NCBI GenBank assembly: GCA_050011775.1
Contig: JBEKIL010000010.1
Coordinates: forward strand, 85,975-149,974
Direction of reading: 5' to 3'
DNA: 64,000 nucleotides
Origin: CAVZMI01 sp050011775
GTDB taxonomy: Bacteria; Bacteroidota; Ignavibacteria; UBA10030; CAVZMI01
In this document: piece by piece, positions 57,577 to 64,000 of the stretch
Layout: the number at the start of each line of letters is the position of its first letter
Numbering within the stretch: position 1 is the stretch's first letter
Position numbers and translations under genes: made by a program
The notes under the pieces: model-generated
Seen by the model: only the letters and a program-made list of their open reading frames with translations
The model's database searches: none
Told to the model about the DNA's origin: nothing

Positions 57577-57886
57577 AAAAAGTCTAATCCGTTCAAAAAT
57601 CGATACCTATTTTCAATCTAAGATGTAATTGGCAGACTTACAAGTTTATGTCGGTAAGAATCGTTTAGATCCTGCAGGCTTCATATCGATACAGGATTCA
57701 ATGTGACAATAAGACCCTCAATTCTAACCTCTTGTGGCTCTCTCTATAATATAGCAGGGGTTGATGAAAACAAAGCCACTAATGAGACGTTCTGAAAAAA
57801 CCAGCCGGCCCTTCCTGAGGCCGTTTTAATCCGAGATTCTTAATATTTTTGATTATCTTTCCGATAAGTACGAATTGAAAAAGAAC

Positions 57887-57915
57887 TTGACTTTTTAAGA
57901 AAACATCTATATTAT
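57887..57915 (+). promoter_or_regulatory. Possible sigma-70-type promoter toward TonB copy B
   Basis: TTGACT at 57887-57892 and TATTAT at 57910-57915 are separated by 17 bp. The position would leave a leader of about 270 nt before the TonB receptor start. The relevance of such boxes in this phylum is uncertain. Confidence 0.3.
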
Positions 57916-58140
57916 TCAAGCAGTTAGTCTACCTTAATTTCAATTCAATTTAGGATAATTTTTCTCGAAGATCAGGAAGCCAATGTAGCCTTTTTAGGTC
58001 TCTAAACGGCAATCTTGGCGCATAATATGGAGGCTTCCAATTGGTTATCCTTACCAAAACTTTTTACTCGACCTTGGAAAATCAAGGTGGAGTATGACTC
58101 ACGCAACTATTTATTTTTTCATTTCGTGAATAATAGAAAA

Positions 58141-58168
58141 AAACCTCGCCTTCAGGCGAAAGCGGTTT
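58141..58168 (+). other. Leader hairpin just before TonB copy B
   Basis: TCGCC-TTCA-GGCGA forms a stem-loop, enclosed by AAACC/GGTTT with a small bulge. It ends 12 nt before the ribosome site of the receptor gene. Read on the minus strand it would look like a terminator (T-run follows), but no minus-strand gene ends here. It may affect translation or mark the end of an upstream transcript. Confidence 0.4.
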
Positions 58169-58193
58169 CTTAAACTGGAAGGAGGAATTGAAA

Positions 58194-61100
58194 ATGAAAC
58201 AACTGAAAAGGGTGATAATACCGATTCTGTTGTTGGTAGTTGTATCGGCGTTACCACTTTGGTCCGGGACGACGGGAAAAATCGCCGGCACTGTTATCAA
58301 TAAGGCAAACGGCGAGCCTGTACCCGGAGCCAATATCGTTGTTGCTGGGACATCATTAGGCGCGTCAACAGATCTCAATGGTCACTATACCATTTTGTAC
58401 GTACCGCCAGGGACTTACAACGTTCAGGTATCTTTCATCGGGTTCCGAAAGATCACTATGAATGATGTCCGGGTGTACATCGATCAGACTGCACGCATCG
58501 ATTTTTCTTTGGAAGTGCAAGAGATTGAGTTAAGCGTGTCGGTCGTTCTCGGCGAACAGTTGACTATCAGGCCTGATGTCGCAACCAGCGTCGCTGCAGT
58601 CTCAGATAAAGAAATAGCGAGCATGCCAATCAACAACGTGGTGAGCGCAGTTGGATTACAGGCGGGTGTTCGTGGCGGTTGGAGCGGTAATCTCAACGGT
58701 GCTCAGCAAGGGGGATGGGTAGATAAGACCTCAAATAATCTAAATCTTAGAGGAAAAGTCAGTGTCCAGGGCGGATTAAATATCCGCGGTGGCGAAGGCG
58801 ACGAAATTCTTTTTATGGTTGACGGCGTTACGATGCGTGATCCGAGAAACAACGAGCCATCAACCAGAGTCGCGTTAAGCGCAGTGAAAGATATAGCGGT
58901 GGAACGAGGCGGATTCAACGCGGAATATGGTCAGGTTCGATCCGGTGTAATCAATGTAACGACACGAGAAGGCGCCAAACGTGGTTACTCTGGAAGTTTC
59001 CAGTTGCGGCTCAGTCCTCCTGCACCGAAGTACGTAAGGGCAGCCGGCGTTCTGGATATTCAAGATCCTAATTCCTTCGTCTTGCGTCCCTTCTTCGACC
59101 CTGATGTATGCTGGACGGGGACTGCGAACGGAAAGTGGGATCAATATACGTCGAGGCAGTATGTCGCATTCAAGGGATGGAATGAAGTCTCAAAAGAGCT
59201 CTGCACAGATAACGATCCAAACAACGATCTAACGCCAGCCGGAGCACAGCGGGCTTTCGAATACGAGACTCGAAAAGTTCAACCCAACAATCAGGCGGAT
59301 TATGACATAGATGCTGGCTTTGGCGGCCCGGTTCCTTTCATCGGTCAGTATCTCGGGGATCTTCGGTTCTTCACTTCATATCGCAGTACACGCGATGTGC
59401 TGGTATGGCCCCTGACAAGACCCGATTACAAGGATTTTAACTGGATGATGCAGATGACATCGGATATCACACCCACGATGAAACTACGTCTCTCGGGCAT
59501 GGTCGGAAGACAATTTACAATCAGGCATAATTGGGATGGCACTGGTCAATATTTCTATCCACATTATCCGAATGAAATTGCCGGTGTTACGGCCAACAAT
59601 TTTAGCAGTTTAGCCGATTTATTCTTCTTTTACTCGGACTTCAACTTCACACCATCCCAAGTCGGAGAGCAATCACTTGCCGCTAAATTGACGCATGCTA
59701 TTAATCCCAGTACATTTTATGAAGTATCTCTGGAACACTTCAGACGGGATTACGATACGGAACCCTTCGCACTACGAGATACATCAGTACATTATGAAAT
59801 CATCCCTGGATTTTTCGAGGATTCAAATCCATTCGGTTACTGGCCCGGGACGACTAATGGTGTCATAATAAACGGGAATATGCACGCCTCCAAAGCTCGA
59901 GACTGGACTGTTGTTAGCTCGACAACTTTAAAAGCCGATTTTACAAGTCAGGTCAATTTCCAAAATTTGGTAAAAGGCGGAATCGAGTTCGATTACAACG
60001 ATCTGAACTTTGACTATGGAACAATAAATTCAGGTACGGAAGGAAAATTATACTCAAGCCGTGTCCAAATGCGCGTCTTCCCAATCAGAGCTGCCGCTTA
60101 TGCGCAGGATAAACTGGAGGCAAAGGGATTCACCGTAAATCTCGGATTGCGTCTGGATTACAGCGACCCGAAATCATCATGGTGGAGTTTGGATCCGTAT
60201 AATGTCAACTTCTTCTCTCCTGCTACCACCGAGGCAATGACCTTTACAATGGAAAAACCTAAACCACAGTGGCAATTGAGTCCACGTCTGGGTATTGCAC
60301 ACCCCGTTAGTGAGGATTCAAAATTATTCTTCAACTACGGGCATTTCAGAGAGGTTCCACAATACGAGAGTTTATTCCGCGTTCAGCGGAACGATTCACG
60401 GCAGGTAACGAGCCTTGGCAATCCAAACCTCATTCTGGCCAAGACCATATCCTATGAGCTAGGATACGATCACATTCTGTTTAATGATTACCTGCTTCAA
60501 ATTGCTGCATTCTATAATGATATTTCCGACGTGCAAAATTTCACTGAATATCAATCAATAGTCAAAAATGTTGATTACGTCGAATCCTCATCTAACTACT
60601 ATCAGGATACACGAGGATTTGAGTTGACCCTTCGCAAAACAACCGGACGATGGTGGTCCGGCTTCGCAAATTATACATATCAGGTGAACACTACGGGGCA
60701 TTTTGGTGAAGGTTTGGTGACCGACGATCCTTCTGCTCAGAAAAGATATAATGAAGCGACTGTCAATCTGTACCAGGACCGCCCGATTCCTCAGCCGTAT
60801 GCTAGACTTAATCTAAGTCTCTATACTCCGGAAGATTGGGGCCCTGATATATTCGGACATAAGATTCTCGGCGGGTGGAGAGTAAATGCAACTGTGGATT
60901 GGCAAGCCGGTTACTGGACAACGTATAATCCAAAAAATATTGCTTCGCTGGCGTACAACGTACAGTCCTTAGATTACTATAATACAGCTTTGCGGGTGGA
61001 CAAGATTGTACAGATCGGAAAATTTAAGCTGCAATTGTTTATGGACATAAACAATGTTTTAAATACACTCCGACTGTGGAATACCGGCCAAGCCTATTAT

Positions 61101-61469
61101 TTAGCATCGCTCCATCTTCCTGCGAGCGACCAGTACGACAATATCCCGGGTAGTGATAAGGTGGGCGCGTATCGGAAACCTGGTGTTGAATGGCAGCCCG
61201 AAGTGTATCAGAATACTATTGATCGAAGCAAGGGTGGGGAAACACGTCCAATTTATTTTGAGAGGAGCACAGGCCTATACTGGCAGTACGTCTATAATCC
61301 GGCTATTACAGATATTTCACAGCGGTGGTCTCAGGTTGATCAGGCCAGAATTGATCAGATCAACAATGACAAGGCGTATATCGAAATGCCGAGATCTTCT
61401 ACATTCTGGTTTTTAGATCCACGGCAAATCTTCTTCGGCGTTCGACTTTCATTCGATTTCACAGACTAG
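58194..61469 (+). CDS. TonB-dependent receptor, SusC-like arrangement (copy B)
   Basis: 1091 residues from an ATG at 58194 with a GGAGG site eight bases upstream; a TTG two codons earlier is not needed. Signal peptide, carboxypeptidase-regulatory-like domain (GKIAGTVINKANGEPVPGAN), plug and barrel follow the same order as copy A, with shared segments GGFNAEYGQVRSG, DPDVCWTGT and LDPRQIFFGVRLSF. Compared with copy A the plug carries an insertion of about 30 residues rich in Gly, Asn and Gln (GGWSGNLNGAQQGGWVDKT). It heads a plus-strand operon and is divergent from the sensor operon. It is likely an importer of a related but different oligosaccharide. Confidence 0.92.
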   Translation: MKQLKRVIIPILLLVVVSALPLWSGTTGKIAGTVINKANGEPVPGANIVVAGTSLGASTDLNGHYTILYVPPGTYNVQVSFIGFRKITMNDVRVYIDQTARIDFSLEVQEIELSVSVVLGEQLTIRPDVATSVAAVSDKEIASMPINNVVSAVGLQAGVRGGWSGNLNGAQQGGWVDKTSNNLNLRGKVSVQGGLNIRGGEGDEILFMVDGVTMRDPRNNEPSTRVALSAVKDIAVERGGFNAEYGQVRSGVINVTTREGAKRGYSGSFQLRLSPPAPKYVRAAGVLDIQDPNSFVLRPFFDPDVCWTGTANGKWDQYTSRQYVAFKGWNEVSKELCTDNDPNNDLTPAGAQRAFEYETRKVQPNNQADYDIDAGFGGPVPFIGQYLGDLRFFTSYRSTRDVLVWPLTRPDYKDFNWMMQMTSDITPTMKLRLSGMVGRQFTIRHNWDGTGQYFYPHYPNEIAGVTANNFSSLADLFFFYSDFNFTPSQVGEQSLAAKLTHAINPSTFYEVSLEHFRRDYDTEPFALRDTSVHYEIIPGFFEDSNPFGYWPGTTNGVIINGNMHASKARDWTVVSSTTLKADFTSQVNFQNLVKGGIEFDYNDLNFDYGTINSGTEGKLYSSRVQMRVFPIRAAAYAQDKLEAKGFTVNLGLRLDYSDPKSSWWSLDPYNVNFFSPATTEAMTFTMEKPKPQWQLSPRLGIAHPVSEDSKLFFNYGHFREVPQYESLFRVQRNDSRQVTSLGNPNLILAKTISYELGYDHILFNDYLLQIAAFYNDISDVQNFTEYQSIVKNVDYVESSSNYYQDTRGFELTLRKTTGRWWSGFANYTYQVNTTGHFGEGLVTDDPSAQKRYNEATVNLYQDRPIPQPYARLNLSLYTPEDWGPDIFGHKILGGWRVNATVDWQAGYWTTYNPKNIASLAYNVQSLDYYNTALRVDKIVQIGKFKLQLFMDINNVLNTLRLWNTGQAYYLASLHLPASDQYDNIPGSDKVGAYRKPGVEWQPEVYQNTIDRSKGGETRPIYFERSTGLYWQYVYNPAITDISQRWSQVDQARIDQINNDKAYIEMPRSSTFWFLDPRQIFFGVRLSFDFTD

Positions 61470-61488
61470 CAAACAAATAGAGACAGCC

Positions 61489-63918
61489 ATGAAAAAACAT
61501 GCAATGAAAATAGGAATCCCATTTCTGGTGCTTGCGATAATCTTTACGATCGCTGTTGGTTCCCACACCAGTTATGCGCAACAAGCTCGATGGCTCCGTA
61601 TTGTACCATTACAAGGACCCGTCAATGAATTAGGGGCAGAATTCGAGACTGAATGGAACACCGGTAATGCCGACTTCTTCTCTTGGCCCGCTCAATATGG
61701 TATTGGTCAGAATACATGCCGTATGAGAGGCATGTGGATCGGATGTAAGGATTTCGACGATCCGGTAGCAAATAAGGTTTTGAGTTATAAGGTTATCGGT
61801 GTTGGCCCACGGGATGGCTCAAACCGGATTGGTATGATATTTCCAGTAAAAATTAAAATGATTGGGAGAGGCCCACATCCCGTTTTGAGAGTTGACGACA
61901 AAGCCGCATCTGACCTTGACACCTACGATGTACTGGATGAGGTAAATCCGGATCTTGAAGCAGACCGTGTTGTCCTCGTGAATTTCAATACATCCATAGG
62001 AGTCTCGGTTACGAAAAAAGTGATGGCGTTCGACCAATCGAATAACGATAATTACTACATCAACGACTGGGTCTTTAAAAATACAGGAATCTATAATGCG
62101 GCAGGCGGCGTTAAACAACAAACACTTACCGACGTCTATTTCTTCTTTGCAGACCGGGATGCCTGGGCAGGTGTAAGTAATACGGGTTACGGCACAGGAT
62201 GGGGATCATGGGAATCTACATGGGGTGAGAGTAATATCATTCACTCGTTTGGCCAAGATCCGACTGCACCCGGATTTGATATGAGGGGTGTAATTTGTTG
62301 GACCGGTGCCGATGTTAAGCGTACGACCCTTTCATATAAAGAGGTTTGGGGAAATCCCGCCCAGGACCAAGACGGTCAGCTCGCTTCGGCTAAATACTGG
62401 GGAAGTGTAATATTACATGCCGACAAAAGCTCGAAAGACACATCGGATGATTTGTATCAGCCAAGAACCAACAACTTTATACAGGCCGACATGGCTCCCT
62501 TAAATGCCAGTGCGGATCAGTACACAGAATCATTCATGAAAAGCCGATACGATGTAATGAGTTCAGGCTATCCGGACATACAACATGATGCAATCGTTGG
62601 AGGCGGCTACAATGACACCTATCCGACGACATATACTTATCCAGGTGCAGCATCAGGTGGAAACGTGCAAACCAGCGTAGGGTTTGGCCCCTATACATTG
62701 GCGCCTGGCGATAGTATTCATATCGTATTTACTTTAGGAATAGCAGGGATCTCGTGGGAAAAGGGACGTGAGGTAGGCGGTAACTGGCTTCAATATTATA
62801 AAAATACGGGAGTAACACCGACTCTTATCCTGCCCGACGGAAGCACAACAACTGACCATAATTTTTATAAGTATCAATGGGTTGCGACAGGAAAAGATTC
62901 CATCATGCAAACATTCCGCAATGCGGTACGAAACTATAACTCCGGATATAAAATCCTTAAAGCTCCACCGCCACCTGATGTATTCTCGGTCAACTCCGGC
63001 GGCGATCGGATTATGCTTTCATGGTCATCGAATGCGGACGCGGCCCCCCACTTCGACGGATACGTGGTATACCGTTCTCGTGGGAATGTCCTAGATCGGA
63101 ATACGAAATACGAAAAGATATTCGAATGCAGCAAATCGAATGTTGCCCATAACTTCGATGATATCACTGCAATCCGTGGCTTTGACTATTACTATTATAT
63201 ACAGTCTAAAGACGATGGGACACAGAACGACGTTCATCCCGGTCTTCCCCTTTACAGCAGTCTGTTCTGGACGGTAACAAACCAGCCTGCTACTCTGCAG
63301 CGACCGGCTGTCACAGGACCACCAACATCTCCGGCCGTTGATACAACCCATTGGAAACAGCTCGTATCGAAAGGAACCTGGGTCTCCGGTGCCGATTATG
63401 TCCCCAATGACGAAGTGACCTTTGGTGCATTAAGTTATGTGTGCGTAAAACGGGATTCTGGCGGCAAGCAGACTCCGGATATAGATACGACTAAAAGCTG
63501 GAAACCGGAAATATCGAAAGGAGCATGGGTTTCCGGCAACGGTTATGCAAAATACAATGTCGTATCCTATAACGGTGTAAATTACTATTGCTATAGCGAG
63601 GTTGCCCAGGGCTCGTTATTGGAACAAGTCCGTGTAGTCCCGAACCCCTACGATATCCGAGCCCGTATGTTCCAATTTGGCGATCAATCTCAATACGACC
63701 GGATAGCTTTCTTCGGGCTACCGGGTCAGTGCAACCTAAAGATCTTCACAGAACGAGGTGATCTAATCTGGCAGAAAAGTCATACCAATGGTACGGGTGA
63801 TGAGCTCTGGGATTCGATGACCTCATCAGGACAGATAATAGCCAGCGGTATTTACATTCTCTATGTTGAAGCTCCCGGAGTCGGCTCTGTATTCCGTAAG
63901 TTTGTCGTCATCAGGTAA
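61489..63918 (+). CDS. Secreted FnIII/FlgD-type protein with inserted CBM5/12-like modules
   Basis: An 809-residue paralogue of the protein at 47250, 19 bp after the TonB receptor gene. Signal peptide ends at SYAQQ. The N-terminal conserved region, the FnIII-like domain (RIMLSWSSNADAAPHFDGYVVYR) and the C-terminal FlgD-Ig/sorting-type domain (RVVPNPYDIRARMF...FRKFVVIR) align with the paralogue. Between the last two there are extra residues (about 618-704) with two repeats of the pattern GxWVSGxxYxxxxxVxxxxxxYxC, which resembles CBM5/12 carbohydrate-binding modules; the second is shorter. A surface glycan-binding partner of the receptor is the likely role. Confidence 0.75.
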   Translation: MKKHAMKIGIPFLVLAIIFTIAVGSHTSYAQQARWLRIVPLQGPVNELGAEFETEWNTGNADFFSWPAQYGIGQNTCRMRGMWIGCKDFDDPVANKVLSYKVIGVGPRDGSNRIGMIFPVKIKMIGRGPHPVLRVDDKAASDLDTYDVLDEVNPDLEADRVVLVNFNTSIGVSVTKKVMAFDQSNNDNYYINDWVFKNTGIYNAAGGVKQQTLTDVYFFFADRDAWAGVSNTGYGTGWGSWESTWGESNIIHSFGQDPTAPGFDMRGVICWTGADVKRTTLSYKEVWGNPAQDQDGQLASAKYWGSVILHADKSSKDTSDDLYQPRTNNFIQADMAPLNASADQYTESFMKSRYDVMSSGYPDIQHDAIVGGGYNDTYPTTYTYPGAASGGNVQTSVGFGPYTLAPGDSIHIVFTLGIAGISWEKGREVGGNWLQYYKNTGVTPTLILPDGSTTTDHNFYKYQWVATGKDSIMQTFRNAVRNYNSGYKILKAPPPPDVFSVNSGGDRIMLSWSSNADAAPHFDGYVVYRSRGNVLDRNTKYEKIFECSKSNVAHNFDDITAIRGFDYYYYIQSKDDGTQNDVHPGLPLYSSLFWTVTNQPATLQRPAVTGPPTSPAVDTTHWKQLVSKGTWVSGADYVPNDEVTFGALSYVCVKRDSGGKQTPDIDTTKSWKPEISKGAWVSGNGYAKYNVVSYNGVNYYCYSEVAQGSLLEQVRVVPNPYDIRARMFQFGDQSQYDRIAFFGLPGQCNLKIFTERGDLIWQKSHTNGTGDELWDSMTSSGQIIASGIYILYVEAPGVGSVFRKFVVIR

Positions 63919-63929
63919 GGAGATAATCA

Positions 63930-64000
63930 ATGAAAAAGACGATAGGTAAGTTTATTGTTGTGTTTCTCGTGGGATGCCTGTTGATGAGCATCGGGTTTGC
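63930..64000 (+). CDS. Start of a gene with a signal peptide, cut by the window edge
   Basis: An ATG at 63930 follows a GGAG site 8 bp upstream and begins MKKTIGKFIVVFLVGCLL, a typical signal sequence. Only 23 complete codons are present. By analogy with the copy A operon it may encode the lipoprotein or the PorV-like protein, but this cannot be judged. Confidence 0.55.
   Translation, partial: MKKTIGKFIVVFLVGCLLMSIGF

Larger units (their letters stand above)
57577..58193. other. Divergent intergenic region, 617 bp
   Basis: No gene is seen. It separates the minus-strand sensor operon from the plus-strand TonB operon and must carry promoters for both. Visible elements are a sigma-70-like promoter at 57887-57915, an inverted repeat at 58071-58088 (ACCTTG/CAAGGT) and a hairpin at 58141-58168. 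Confidence 0.5.

Noticed and set aside
58015..58030. TTGGCGCATAATATGG as a sigma-54 (-24/-12) promoter for TonB copy B.
   Set aside because: The -24 part fits loosely, but the -12 element has GG where GC is needed. Too weak to list, although a sigma-54 promoter is expected in this region.

Overview
The window looks like a carbohydrate-utilisation island from a member of the Fibrobacterota-Chlorobiota-Bacteroidota superphylum, most likely an Ignavibacteria-like bacterium. The evidence is (i) C-terminal type IX secretion sorting domains of the NYPNPFNP...VYDxLGREVxxLV...KKMxLxK type on several secreted enzymes, (ii) a PorV-like outer-membrane protein, and (iii) TonB receptors with an N-terminal carboxypeptidase-regulatory-like domain but no SusD homologue. 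The phylum is an inference from these signatures. No rRNA, tRNA, CRISPR array or insertion sequence was seen. Nearly everything is on the minus strand; only the last ~6 kb is on the plus strand.

Layout (minus-strand genes read right to left). 1-2811: TonB receptor, cut by the window edge. 3257-11895: a probably cytoplasmic xylo-oligosaccharide operon (GH10 xylanase, PfkB sugar kinase, GH3, GH116, GPH sugar symporter) with a LacI-type operator candidate upstream. 12431-27766: one long co-directional array in which plant-polysaccharide enzymes (GH30, GH97, GH105, GH9, a BNR-4 protein) are interleaved with a complete corrinoid methyl-transfer set: MtaB-like methanol methyltransferase, corrinoid protein, homocysteine methyltransferase, MetH-type reactivation protein and a UroD-family methyltransferase. 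27942-32310: GH115 alpha-glucuronidase and GH8 exo-oligoxylanase, preceded by the same 17-bp operator as the GH10 operon. 32737-42171: GH3 with CBM6, an SGNH-TPR protein, cellobiose phosphorylase (GH94) and a sodium:solute symporter.

42269-52663: a TonB receptor, a surface FnIII/FlgD-type protein, a lipoprotein, a PorV-like protein, an IPT/TIG lipoprotein and a double-CBM9 secreted protein. 53280-57576: an operon encoding a membrane-anchored sugar-binding protein, a histidine kinase and a sigma-54 activator, which looks like a three-component oligosaccharide sensor. 58194-64000: a divergent paralogue of the TonB/surface-protein pair, running off the right edge.

How it fits together: secreted GH30, GH9, GH3, GH115, GH8 and GH105 enzymes would attack glucuronoxylan, beta-glucan and pectin; TonB systems and the GPH and SSS symporters would import the products; GH10, GH3, GH116, PfkB and GH94 would finish them. 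The most unusual part is the corrinoid module. It has all parts needed to move a methyl group from methanol, or from a methoxyl group of the glycan, to homocysteine, but no folate-binding module is present. I propose that it salvages methyl groups from methylated plant polysaccharides (4-O-methylglucuronoxylan or methyl-esterified pectin) into methionine. That is inference from gene content and conserved residues.
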